A stretch of DNA of 64,000 bases from Stenogyne calaminthoides (GCA_037126765.1 JBBCBC010000026.1:11892418-11956417); one strand, 5' to 3'; numbered from the stretch's first letter, positions 10,060-21,777 are shown. Translations and numbers: made by a program. The notes: a model not told the origin generated them from the sequence alone.

Positions 10060-13000
10060 TCATTGCTGCTGCTCGTATATCTGCATGTATGCCTCAGAGA
10101 GGGCGACCATCTGGGGCAATGTTTCCGAGACGTTTAGGTCCTGCATCTCGTACCCGGGGCCAAAGGAGATCAGTTAAGGATGTGAATATACTGCTTAAGT
10201 CTAGAGATCATGAAGATGAATCTAAGTGTTACCATAGCTCTTCCGACTTTCGCTGCACAAATACTCTATACGATCCTTCACCGGGCTTACCATCATGAAC
10301 TATATTCGCAATTAAGTCATACTTGGATCCCAACTTTTCATTCTCATTTCGTATTGGAAGAGGGATGTAATCTTTCAGTTCAAGATTCTTCACCGGAAAA
10401 TTAACTGAGACATAAGAATTGTCCAGTGAGGATACACATAAATGAAGCATAACAAAGTTACCGGATGGTCTGGTTTCAAGGCAAAACAACAGAGCCACAA
10501 GTATACAAAAGAAAAGGACACATGTAATGTCACAATTTTCAAAGAAAAAAATATGGCATTTGGCTCAGCTGCATTTCAATCAATAGTTAATTTTTACAGC
10601 CCTACAGATATAAAAATTAAATGCTTGGCAGATGGAATAATAAATGAGAAGATACAAAAACATTTGACAATTATTTCATCCTTAGCACTCAACAAGCAAA
10701 TCAAAAGGCATGAAATGCAGGATATATCCCTACAACCAATCCAACAATAGCCAATCGGCATAAAATAATTACTCACCAAGGGTTGGATTTTTCTCTACAA
10801 AGAAGTTGTTTTTTGTAAACCGGCGCATGTGGAGGATAAGATACTGAGGCAATTTTGTTACACGGTATCTCATCCTTGCAGTACGAGGACGGACGACTTC
10901 TGTCACAGTTTCACCGTCGAACTTCTTCAGTATGTTGAACAGTGGAACCTATACAATTTCATTCAGCTATTCAGTTCAATTGTTAATTCAGTTGGTCAAT
11001 AAAAATGTAAAATCAACAAAAAGGTTCACAATCGAAGGAAGAGGGCAACAAATTAATGAGCCAGAAGAAGGTTATGCGAAACGGAAGTTGGGACTTGCCC
11101 ATTTTAAAACAAGAAAATACACTGCATACTGAAAATCAAACACAAGGGAACTAAAGAAACAATGGGAAATTAGGTCAATTGAAAATTGGAAAGGCAAAAG
11201 ACACAGATCACTAACTGGGAAAGGCTCCCAATCTCTGGCAATCTGCCCCAAGAAGCACCAGAAGTAGTTAAGAGACCAAAAGAAATAGAGCAAATGATGA
11301 CACTTTCCCTTACTAAAAAAATCATAGGTTATATGTACATTTCAAGTTCGAACACATTATACAGTATTACTATCAGGAACAAGTAACAATTGGTTCAAAT
11401 TTTCTATACGGAAAGCTTTCAGAAAGCTGAGAAATAAAATTATCAAACCTGTGGAATAATATTTTTCTCCATTATGTCCTTAAATAGAGGGGGTGGGGGC
11501 AAGTCCAGCCCAAGCATTAAAAAGGGCATTTTACTTTTTTCCATGGCTTCATTGTCCACGTTATTTCCTCCATTTCCATTCTCAATAGCCTTTCCATGGA
11601 TCTCTTTAACAACCTCCAATTCACCCTGTAAGAGACACATCCAAGCATAATTAAAAAAGCAAAGCACGTGCAGATACATATTACACTGGGGGGGTCAGGG
11701 AATTTACCTGAAAGCACTGGTGAATGATGCTGCTACCCCTTTTTGGGCTTTTAAGATCTCCATGCAGTGTATTAAGAAGCCAGGACATAAATTCAACTGG
11801 ATCTGACTGTGCACCAATTCGAAAACGTTTTTTACTAGCTTTCATAACTGCCTGCAGAAATTCATGTGGACTGACCTGCAAAATCCTCAGCGTCATAATA
11901 TATTAATGTGAAGGTTGAAACCAAAATATTGCAGTTACGACTGGATTAAAAGTTCAACCTGTCCTTTAAAATTCCTTGCATGCCAGATCTTTCGAAATAG
12001 CTCCCCGAATCGATGAACAAGTTGGGATTTGCACTGGGCATAATTTTCAGGAATAAGAAAGAAATTCCTCAAGGGAGTAACACGCATCAAAGATTGAATC
12101 GTTACATTAACAAACTCAGTCTCTTTGATGTTATTTAACCCCACCTACAAACATTTCAAAGAGAAAAGAGCAGAATAATGTTTCAGCATGCACAAGCAGA
12201 AGTATGTTAGGTTTATGATAACAGGGAAATCGATTAAAAAATATATACCATTCCAGGAAGATAATCAGAGCCATCCAGTGTCCTGGACCATTGGCGATTC
12301 TGGTCAATCTGCAAAACTTGTTCTCTTGAAAACCTATACAACTCACAAGAAATAAACAAAATGATGAATCAATGAAGCATAGCAGAAGCAAGCAGCCAGA
12401 CAATCATAATTTAAAAAAAAAAAAAAGTGTGAAATGGAGAAGAAATGGTGTACCCTATCAAAACTTGCAAATTAACCATAACTACAAACCCTCAACTGCT
12501 TGGAGAATGTTCCCTTTTTATGGGAATCATCACCCCACCCCACCCCCCACACCCCAAACCCAACCAAAAAAAAAAACCCAAAAAGAAGAGAAAGGTGGAA
12601 AACTTAAACAGATAACAAACAAACCAAGCCTTTAATCCCAAATAATTGGGGTAGGCGGAAAACTAAAACAGATATTAAAAAAAATCATGCATTCATTATA
12701 CCTCGGGTTTAGCACGTGCCGAATGTCATCAAGCGATGGGTCAATAACTTCATATCCATCAGGAAGACAGTAAACTTTCTCCATTCGGAGATTAATGTAG
12801 ACATGGTGACCAGCTTCCAGACTGTGTGTATATGCATGAGATTTCTGTCCTCTTCCTTGGAAATATTTCCCACACACCAAACACCAAACATGCATAGACA
12901 TTCAAGTTTGAAAGAGATACCGAACAAAATTTCTCAAAGTCAAAATCTAAGACCTGTAGAAGTTCATTTTTAGAAAGAAAAAAAAAACAGAAAAATCAAA

Positions 13001-14264
13001 ACTACAGACAAAAAGGTATTGGCAGTTCCAGAATTCATATCATTATGGTGATGATTATGTTACAACTTTGAGTCAGATATCAGAATATGAACAAGTATCT
13101 TCATGTTTCTATAACTCATTATCAACTACGGAGATGATGATTATGTTAAGGACTTCAGTACAGCAATTTTGTTGAATTATAACAAATAAATGATCGGAGA
13201 TTCAGACAGCATAGGTGGTGTAAACTTTAAATTTGAACATGGAAAGCTTTTCAGTCCTCTGAGAATCATTGAAATCTAGCAACTTGACTTAGATAGTTTT
13301 CTTGTCGTTTTAACATGAACAAATTGATTCTACTCTAGCAAATAAACTACCAAAGTAGATTTCTAATCTTATGATCGAGTGATCTTATTAAGTTATATAA
13401 CAGAGTAAACTTTGTTATTCATATGAAGAGGATGACGCAGAATTATAAATTATAAATACTACTAGGTTACCTAATTTAAGGATCAGTAACAACAGTCAAA
13501 GAGAAACCTTGTTTAATAATGCACTTCAATAAAACTTAAACCATATCTGTTAGATGTTGTTAATCTCCAAAAGACACTTAGAAGATAGAGAGATATAAAC
13601 TATCTCAAGGGTGTATAGCGAGTTTAACAACTAACAAAAATTCAGTAATTCGTGACAAACTCTCTACTAGTATCCTGTTTTGGAAGTTTAGAGGTCTACT
13701 GCACTATAACAACAAAATTTATAAATAATTCACCGATGAATCATTTCCACATTCACTCAGAACAAACCGAATATAAGGGGATTAGGAGCAACCATTTTAT
13801 AGCTGACAATGTAATCACCGAAATTAGCATCATGCGTGATAGAATTAAAATACGAGCCAAACAAAAATCATACACAGTTTAACAAATATTAAACACAAGC
13901 TTTGGAAAGTTACAAACCTGTCTATTAACGGTATCAAGATACGGGCAGTCCCTTCTTACTTCAATAGAGCGACTGCGCTTTCCTTGCCCTACGTTGCTTT
14001 CTTCATCGTCTTCATCATCCTCATCAACATCCATTTCTTCTTCTTTATAACTGCGTCCATTTCGCTCTCCCCTTCTACCATCATTCACAACTCTACCACC
14101 ACCGTCTTGTCATCTTCTTCTTCCTCATCATCGTCGTAAGAAGCCAATGGAAGTAGTGGATTTTCAAATGCAAGCTGAGGCGAAGACGGGTCGAGTAGCT
14201 TCTGCCTCTTCGCAGCTCCCTCTTCATTCACCGCATCCGCAGATTCTTCTCGTTCTGTTTTCAT
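10060..14264 (-). pseudogene. USP39/SAD1-like U4/U6.U5 tri-snRNP factor, damaged copy
   Basis: USP39 (Sad1) is a catalytically dead ubiquitin-protease-like factor needed for tri-snRNP assembly in nuclear pre-mRNA splicing. I deduce nine minus-strand exons: 13918-14264, 12702-12953, 12249-12333, 11959-12144, 11708-11875, 11449-11625, 10777-10948, 10234-10404 and 10060-10153. All junctions but the last have GT-AG and matching phase. Domains in order are an acidic/RS-like head, a ZnF-UBP (CLVCGKYFQGRGQKSHAYTH) and the USP fold. As in the family, the catalytic Cys box reads NNIKETEFVNV (no Cys) and the His box reads GKPGEGSYRVF (His absent). The start is the ATG at 14264-14262. Three lesions break it: a frameshift near 14105, a 7-bp duplication at 12875-12888 and GG in place of AG at 10154-10155. 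It is either a pseudogene or an assembly-error-prone locus. The family call is secure; functionality is doubtful. Confidence 0.88.
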
Positions 14265-15933
14265 TGCTTCTAGGGTTTTCAATCCTAATTCGAGATAAAA
14301 TCTTATCTTATATCATAAAAGTAGAATGTACTTCACCAAATGCTGTCAAATTTCGTATATAATATGCTGCCACGTGTATTTTTACATTTTACTGTGACTA
14401 ATACAGTCTAGAAGATTAATATTATGAAATGAATTGATTGGTTCTAATCAGTTAGTTCGTATGCCGAATCTACTTTTTAAAATTGAAATTAATAATTGTA
14501 ATCTAAAAAGACTCTCTGCAAACTTAATTCACACCTGATTATACTAAATACATGTTGCATACAAATTTGTTCTCTAAAACCAAAATAAATACTCTCTCCG
14601 TCCTAATTTAGATTCACTACTTTCCGAAAATAGACCTCCTAATTTAGATTGGTCATTTTCTAAAAGGAAAATAATGTAACTTTTTTTACAAATCAATACT
14701 TCTTACAAACAACACTTATTTACACCAGATGTCACTCTACTATACACACTAAATTCACTTTACACTATTTAATACTAATAAACAACACTTTTCTTAAAGT
14801 TGAATTGACATCCATACCACCCTCAACCAAACCCACTTTACACCATTTAAAACTTGTATCTACAGTAATTGTAATCTGAAAAGGCTCTTTGGAAACTTAA
14901 CTGAGTGACTTTTCATTTTCCGTATGTGTTAAATACAGAAACATTAAACCAATCAAATAATCAAATATTTTTATTTTAAGAATACTTTCATTTTCCAGCA
15001 TAAACCAAATTAAACCCCAATTTTTCAATTGCAGATTTTCAACTTGACAACAATTACGATGCCCTTATCGTTTTACCCTAAAAATATATTTTCAATCCCT
15101 AATTTAACCAGTCTGCCGCCGTCAATTTTATATCTCTTTTTCCGAGATAAAAAAATATGGAACGCCGGTCAAAAATTATATCGAATATCATCATATATTA
15201 TTTTTGGCAAAAATCAGCTGAAATTAATAAATTTCGATTCTGGCGTAAAAATATAAAAGAGAAGGAGAGCGTAACTTTACCAGAGATCTGATGGAGAAAA
15301 AGAGCGGGTGGCGTGAGATCGGAGAGAGGGAACAGAGGTGGTCAGGTGGTGGATGGAGGCGGCGGCCGACGGCAGCCGGTTGAAGAAACTGGAAAACGAA
15401 GGAAGAGAGAGAAGATTTAGGATTTTTTAACCGGCCCTTTTTTGTTTTCTTAAAGCCCAGCCCAGCCCATTTATCTTTCTTCTTGCTTTAACAATTTTGT
15501 GTTTTACTTAAGGCCTAGGTTATTTGCACCGCTACCTTTAGTAAATACACCCTCTTGAAATTTTAACAAAAGAAATTATACAATAAAGACAATGTTAGCC
15601 TTTCAAACTAAAACTCTAATTTCAAGGCATTCCTCTCCCAGCATAAATTGCAGCAGCTGCCGTCATCATAACTGGAAAAAATGGTAGAAAAATTTCGACA
15701 AAAAAATGGTGAAAACTTCTTAAGAAAGATGGTGAAAGATTTTCGAAAAAAATAACGATTTTCGACAAACATAATTAAAAAGGATATCAAAATTTCAGTC
15801 AAAATCAAATTTCGGCAGAACTTTTCGAAAATAGACAATTGTTTTGGAATATATTTTCGAAAATCATATAATTTTTCAAAAACCAATTCCGTAAAAAAGG
15901 TGAAAATGAGAAAAAACTAAACAAAAAAATTAC
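14265..15933. other. Upstream and intergenic DNA
   Basis: This region holds the 5' flank of the USP39-like gene. One Stowaway-type end (TACTCTCTCCGTCCTAATTT, about 14590) appears without a convincing partner. A more GC-rich patch at 15276-15430 carries purine-rich GAGAGAGGGAAC-type sequence followed by AAGCCCAGCCCAGCCC. No open frame there resembles a protein. Confidence 0.4.
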
Positions 15934-16162
15934 CTTCATCAGGGATTGTGCGGAAGCGGGGCATTGGTGCGTGGTAGCTAAAATTCGAGGTTGTTGCAGC
16001 GGAAGTGGTAGTGATTGTGGTGGAGAAGGTGATGGGACGTGTGCGGGGGTTGAAGGGGTGGGGTGCAACAGGGGATAGGAAGGGGCCTGTTGGTTCGCAG
16101 ACGAGATGGGGTGAAAAAGGAGGAGGGCGACGGGTGGGAGTTTTTTTTGCAGTAGAGGACAT
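15934..16162 (-). CDS. Candidate orphan first exon, unknown protein
   Basis: A minus-strand frame from the ATG at 16162 runs 76 codons and reaches a consensus-like splice donor (GATGAAG|GTAATT) at 15934/15933. It begins MSSTAKKTPTRRPPPFSPH and ends with FRTIPDEG. It is rich in Pro, Thr and Ser and noticeably more GC-rich than the DNA around it. I do not recognise the family, and I found no following exon on the minus strand before the next repeats. It may be the stub of a truncated gene, a captured exon or chance. Confidence 0.3.
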
Positions 16163-16479
16163 ATTCTAAAAGATAATACTCCATCAAAATACAATTAGAA
16201 TCCAAAATTAAATGGAATGAACAAAGATAGAATTGGTTGGACACCGAATAAATACCAAATTTTGCGTTCTTAAGACGAAGACCCTAGATAAATCTATGAT
16301 GAGCTAGTTTTGGCACATAAGTATAAGTATAGGTAGACAAGCAGTGACATATAATACTTTCTCTTAGAAATGCCATTAGATTTTAAGATCAGGTAGAATG
16401 GTTAGAAGTAGAGTCGAACGATTTAGAAATAGAATTCAACTTTTTCCCCTATGTTGACCGCCTCGTTTAAACCCAAGGG
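16163..16479. other. Intergenic DNA, nothing recognised
   Basis: No convincing coding or repeat signal was seen between the candidate exon and the gypsy-derived sequence. Confidence 0.4.
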
Positions 16480-16535
16480 TTTAATATAAGTGAATTTCGG
16501 GAACGAAATTCTTTTGAGTGGAGGAGGATATGACA
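16480..16535 (+). mobile_element. Gypsy 3' signature fragment
   Basis: The words GAATTTCGGGAACGAAATTC and TTTTGAGTGGAGGAGGAT are the end-of-pol and polypurine signature of many plant Ty3/gypsy elements. They recur, better preserved, at about 17322-17400. Here they stand alone ahead of the pol remnant, so this is a separate fragment. Confidence 0.5.
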
Positions 16536-16639
16536 ACAACGCAACTGAACTAAACAGGGATATACATCTTGCAACATGGGAAAGACATTCTGCTGTATGC
16601 ATCACAATGACCAAAGTTATACCAACATATTACCATACT

Positions 16640-17391
16640 CATGATTTTTGAAATTCGCTTTCAACTCGTGGAATTCATCTACGACGAAAGATGCCAAAGT
16701 ACAATATACACGACACCGATTGAAGAACTTTGGAAAGAAGAGAAGATTGCTTTATGTCAAGACGAAGTTGGATATCGCAAAATTCTCAAACCAGAACGTG
16801 TATAGGGATTAGTGAAAATCGTTTCAAAGATCAAGAAAAGGATAAAGATGACACAAGATTGTCGAAGATCGCATGCCCACACTCGGAGAAAGGATTTACA
16901 TGACGAGAAAGTATTTCTTAGAATTTCACCGAGGAAGAGATTGATTCGCTTTGGGGAGAGAGACAAGATGAAGTCTCGCTGCATAAAACCGCTCGACGTT
17001 TTCGTTCAGCATAGATACATAACCTATCATTTAGCTTTACCAATCGAACTATCATGAGTATATAACATGTTTCATACTTTAGACGATGAAATAAATATAA
17101 AGGTAATTTGGATCATATTAACAATTTTATAAACTTAGGATTAAGACATGACTTTACTTTCAAGGAAGTACATATGACAAAATTAGGAAGGAGGCTTCAT
17201 GATTATAGGAATCGGGAATATATTTTGGTTTTATAAAGATGGAAAATAAGAAGTAATCATTTTGGAAAAGAGAAATGATCTTAGGGAAATACCAGCAATG
17301 ACTAAGAGAACAAAGTATGTACAATTTCGGAGACGAAATTATTTTAAGGGAATAGGGATGTAACACCGAAATTATTTTAAGGGAGTAGGGA
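16640..17391 (+). pseudogene. Ty3/gypsy integrase C-terminal remnant
   Basis: Plus-strand translation around 16660-17040 gives the gypsy integrase tail in pieces: KCQS-like and IEELW, then IKKRIKMTQDCRRSHA, RRKDLHDEKVFLRISPRK, RLIRFGERDKMKSRCIKPLD and YHLALPIEL. This corresponds to the GPY/F-type region that ends pol. Several stops and shifts interrupt it. It is directly followed by the CGAAATTATTTTAAGGG polypurine end and the LTR at 17392, so it is the 3' end of one element whose upstream part is missing. Confidence 0.7.
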
Positions 17392-17400
17392 TGTAACACC
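17335..17400 (+). repeat. 33-bp tandem duplication across the PPT/LTR junction
   Basis: Positions 17335-17367 and 17368-17400 are near-identical 33-mers (one A/G difference) that begin GAAATTATTTTAAGGG and end GGGATGTAACACC. The unit contains the polypurine tract and the first nine bases of the LTR, so the LTR start TGTAACACC occurs twice (17359 and 17392). Confidence 0.85.
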
Positions 17401-19389
17401 CCATCTGAATTTTAATAAGAATAATATAAGAAACAAACTTAATAAAATAAATATTTAATTTAAAGATTTTTTTCTAATGATTTTAGAACGTATATGTTTG
17501 CAACGATTTTGATTTTTCAGGGGACGGATGAGCACTTTGAACCAGGAGCATTGCTAGCGCTGTAAAAAAATTATTTAATTAAGGTTTGATCACAAGATAT
17601 TAAAGAAAAGTATTTAATTTTAAATTTAAAGAAAGAAAATTTAATCTTTCAAAGAATTAAATTTTTGATATAAAAATAAAAAATTCGACGAATAATAAAT
17701 ATGACGATGGAAAATATACTTTGTCTAACTAAATTAGAATTATTCAGAAATTAAAAAAAATCAAAATTTTAATTAAATAATTAAATAAATAATTTTCGTC
17801 TTGGAACGTGACGATTTAATCGCTAAAAGTTCTAAATAATTAATTCTAACATAATCGTGAATTTTAATTAATGAAACTGCGACGGTAGAATACAGATAAT
17901 ACTAATTGATAACAAATATCGCGATCGAATAAATATCCTATGGTATTCATTTCTAGCCACGACTAGACGCTTGGCCCATAATCTGCCACACGTACAATTA
18001 CTATTTGACTTAAACACTAATTGCAATTTAATCCCTCTTCTTTCTTTCCCCTCACAACCAACCCCCTCACTCTCTTCTTCTTCTATATATACATACACAC
18101 TCCATCATTAATCAACCATCTCACACAAACAAACATAAGTCGAACTGCTGCCAATTTTCCTTCAAGAAAGAAGAGTTCAATGTTCTCAACTTCACTTTCA
18201 AGCTTCATTCTCCTCATCCATGGAAGCAATTGGGTTGTTTTCATTTCCAACTACAAGGAGCTTCATCCTTCCTACAATAACATCTATCAAGGTAATCAAT
18301 TCTTATTATCCATGAAACTCACGACTTCATCCTCTCTTTCCCACTCTTCATTTTTTCTTGAATACAAGCAAGAAACCATCATTTAACATATATCTATGGA
18401 GATCCAAGCTGCTAAACACCCGAGTTCTCGAAGATCCTAGCAAAAATCGAGAAGGAAGAACGACAAAGGTAATCTCTAAACTCGATAGGAAATTGTGCTC
18501 TTGTATTATCTTCGGTGAATAGGTTGGATGCTTAAACATTTTGAAAATTGCTAGTTTAGCACTTCTACGTATTGATTGAAGAATATACTTCATGCTCGTA
18601 TTTTTTGTTATAAGAAATTGTAACGTTATGCTGCCGAAATTTACGCTAAAAAATGTCAAGTTGACATATTAAAACCATGCTTGGCTGATTTTCAGCTACG
18701 CTGTCGAGTGCTTTGTTACGTTGAAAATTACTGTTATAAATGATGTTTATGAATTCAAGTTACTAATAAGATTACAATTCAAGTTACTAATAAGATTATG
18801 ATAAGAAACCAAGCTACAAACGAGGTTATACAATGACTTCGAGCAACCCTAAAAAACTATCTACTCAAAAGCGTAAGAACAATCTATATCAAAATATTAA
18901 ATTTAAATATTCCGGTGACCAGTATGAGTAACAACGTACAAGTTGCCCACTGAAATATTTTATCTCACCCCCATCCCATAGTTTGATATTTTCAGGACAC
19001 GATCGAGAGGGGCCGGAGCTATAGGAGGGATGACACAGAGTTTCCCTAATAATAATTTTTAATGAATGTATAAACATATCATAAATGGTTTAATTATTAT
19101 GTCAAGAATTTTTTTAAGGTTAATTGATAAAGTATTGTGTGCACTATCATTTTTATAAATGTCCGTCTTTATAAATAAATCTCTTGCATTTAAATTATGG
19201 GTCCTTCCAAATTTTTTATCTCAATTAATATTGATGATTAGGTTATTCCGCTGCAAAATGTAATACTTATGTTTGTCGTTATATTTTAAAAAGAAATTTT
19301 TAAGCTCAGATTTTACGGTCACTAAGTGGCAACCCGAGTTTAGAGTGTCAAAGCCGCAAGGGCCGACATTATGGATTCGAAGCGTTACA
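17392..19389 (+). mobile_element. Ty3/gypsy 3' LTR, about 2.0 kb
   Basis: The block starts TGTAACACCCC directly after a polypurine tract and ends GCGTTACA, so it has inverted TGTAAC/GTTACA termini. A TATA box at 18084-18091 is followed by a C/A-rich leader. The 3' half carries the CCGCTGCAAAATG and GGTCACTAAGTGGC words of plant gypsy LTRs and is paralogous to 1660-2385. An open frame at 18021-18386 overlaps the putative transcript start and is not a gene. The 5' LTR and most of pol are outside the window or deleted. Confidence 0.65.
18084..18091 (+). promoter_or_regulatory. TATA box of the gypsy LTR
   Basis: TATATATA follows a CT-rich run (CTCTCTTCTTCTTC) and precedes a CA-rich leader at the usual distance. 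This marks the U3/R boundary of the LTR. Confidence 0.5.
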
Positions 19390-21000
19390 ATAACAATATA
19401 ATCAATGCGTCTTTTCTTTTTAATTATTTTAAAATTATTTTTATTAGGTGGGTGGACAACCAGTGACTAGGTAAACATAGCAATCTCCTAATTAGACTAG
19501 TAAAAATTGTGGAAAAAAACTTAATCTACCGGAGTTGGTCTCCCATGAACTAAGGGGCTACTTGGTAAGTGACTCTACAACTAAGGAATGGAGAAGGAAT
19601 ACTTTAGAAATCTTTGGTTGTAAATTTTGATTCCATGCTACAGTAGATGAAACCCAAAAAATAAGGAATCATCCATTCCTTACGATTTCCAGCGCTATGC
19701 CTTTAATTTGTTTCTTCATTTCACCCCCCAAAAAAATGGCGCACATACAAAATGTCATTTTCCCTTCATTTATGTACTTTTATTTTAATTAATCATATTT
19801 TGACTACTGTGTCTGTATCTATATTTTTACACTCTTTTGTTCATCCTTATTCATCCACTGCCAAGCCTCGTTCAACTTATCAATTATTTTTAGTCAATTT
19901 CTTTTTAATGTATGTACTCATTTCAATTAGATTTCTCTCTTATGCACTCTTGCTCTATACTGTATTTTTTTTTTCAATCCCGTGTTGTGATCAAATTTGT
20001 GATGTGGGATTATCAGAATATATAAGAAGCTCATCAACCCTCTTAATACTCTATTTCCATAAATAAAAGGCCATTAAAAATAATATTATTTTATATAAAA
20101 AATTCAATTAAATCGATTCCACTTCTTAAAAATTTTGACAAACCAAACAAAATATTATCAATCAAACAATACAACTTTAAAGAGTACATTCATTCCATTT
20201 CCCACTACTTTCATTACCATTTCCTTTCCCATTCCTGGTAACAAACCATGCTATGAACTTGGATTATTTGACTCATTTCACTTATTTCCACCACATTTTT
20301 CTAAACCACTAAACTTGACTTGTATTATATCATGAGTAGGGTCAAATGTCATAAATTAAAAATAAGGTTTATAGTATGAATCAAGTCTATACAAATTTTT
20401 TTCAATCTACTCATTGGGTCAATGACCCACCTAATAAAATAAAATAAAAAATTTAATGAGAAGAAAACATTTAATAACCCTTAAATATAGAACTAATCAA
20501 TACAATTACCATTTTCTCTCTCCTCTTCCCAAAAAATCTGATTCCCCTTATTTTAACTAGGTTTTCTGACACGTGCGTTGCACGTGGCACGTGTAATTGT
20601 GTTCCAATTTATTGAAGTATCGTGATACATGTCGATCAACAAATAAAGTTTAATTTTTTACAATGAAAAGCATGTTTTATGTTGATCTTGTTTTTCAAAT
20701 TTTTTATTTAACTTGTACCGTTCATGGACCTATGTTTTTGAATTGTTGTAGTTTGGTGGTGTGTGTCGATCTTGTTTTTTTAGGAAATATCGTTGAATGA
20801 TATATTGACTATTTGTATTTTTTTTTTTTATTATAAATTTCTATTATTCTTCCCTCTTTACCTTAGAATCCCCCGCGTTATATTTAAGGATAGTGTTAAT
20901 CAATTGTTTAAGTAAAATTAATTGTTTAAGTAAAACCCACATCAGGTTAAAACACTCACACTACCATTCACACTACCAGAGATTCAATCAATATATCTAA
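19390..21000. other. Intergenic DNA with dispersed repeats
   Basis: Positions 19388-19490 match 9190-9290. At 19552 the phrase GGGCTACTTGGTAAGTGACT and at about 20215-20255 CCATTTCCTTTCCCATTCCTGGTAACAAACCATG resemble opposed ends of a non-autonomous hAT/Harbinger-type MITE; the termini are too degraded to fix. A GC-rich phrase near 20570-20595 (GACACGTGCGTTGCACGTGG, palindromic) stands out. No gene is supported. Confidence 0.4.
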
Positions 21001-21009
21001 ATGCTAAAA

Positions 21010-21777
21010 TTACAAGTTAGATGAACCAATGATGGAAATACTTCCATCTCGTCCTCTCAAGAGAATTCCATCAGTTATTTGTTCATTTACATGCAGAAAA
21101 TCCCAACTTCTGGTTGTGTGCAAATCATATAGCCTATTGGGAATTATGCGAACAACACCAGGCAAATCTTTGACCCAAAACGAATTCTCATTCAGCACAA
21201 CAAAAAACACTAAGGTGTCTTACATATTTGTATAAACTGGATAGTGAGATACGAACCTGCAATAAGTTTGGCTTGTTGTAGAGTTAAGATATATATCAGC
21301 AAATCCAGAATATCCATGTTTGTAGTGATACAACATTGATCCAATAGCAGCTTCTTTGCTACCAAATAAGAATTCCATTCATATCTTCATTATTCTTTGC
21401 CCCATTAAACTAATTCAGAACAAACAAAGATAATTTTTGTTGAACATATGAAATCAAGATCAAGAGAAACTCTACCCCTTTTTTCTTTCAATCTCAGAAA
21501 ATTTATGATTTCCAAATAACCATGTAGTATAAGATGAAGTTGAGTAAACGAGTTCATTATCTTACTTTCTCACTCTTCCTTGTAATAAAATGTAACATGC
21601 ATTACAAATAAAATAGATGTTTCTCCCATTAGCAATTTCCCAACAATAAAGAAGACATGCATATATTATACACCTTTCAAGAATAATGGAGAGAAGCTCA
21701 TGGTGGAATTTTTTAACAACCTCAGACTCATCATGTGGCCTACCTCCCATATAAACTATATGAACATGTAACAACAT
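21010..21777 (-). pseudogene. Subtilisin-like serine protease (SBT) N-terminal fragment
   Basis: Plant subtilases are secreted S8 proteases with an I9 propeptide. Three minus-strand exons fit: 21674-21777 (VHIVYMGGRPHDESEVVKKF), 21257-21358 (SKEAAIGSMLYHYKHGYSGF) and 21010-21167 (DLPGVVRIIPNRLYDLHTTR, then SWDFL). GT-AG junctions join in frame, covering the I9 domain and the start of S8. Near 21285-21295 an AT dinucleotide change shifts the frame, and ILTLQQAKLIA appears only in another frame. After GRDGSISIIG the frame stops before the catalytic Asp motif is formed. There is no signal-peptide exon and no catalytic His or Ser region, so it is a truncated dead copy. Confidence 0.82.

Noticed and set aside
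10210..12973. Several plus-strand open frames opposite the USP39-like exons
   Set aside because: They are antisense shadows of the exons and introns. The minus strand gives conserved protein with splice sites.
14580..14720. Third Stowaway MITE
   Set aside because: Only one TACTCTCTCCGTCC-type end is present; no mirrored end with TA found within 400 bp.
18021..18386. 121-codon plus-strand frame
   Set aside because: It overlaps the TATA box and transcript-start region of a gypsy LTR and resembles no protein.
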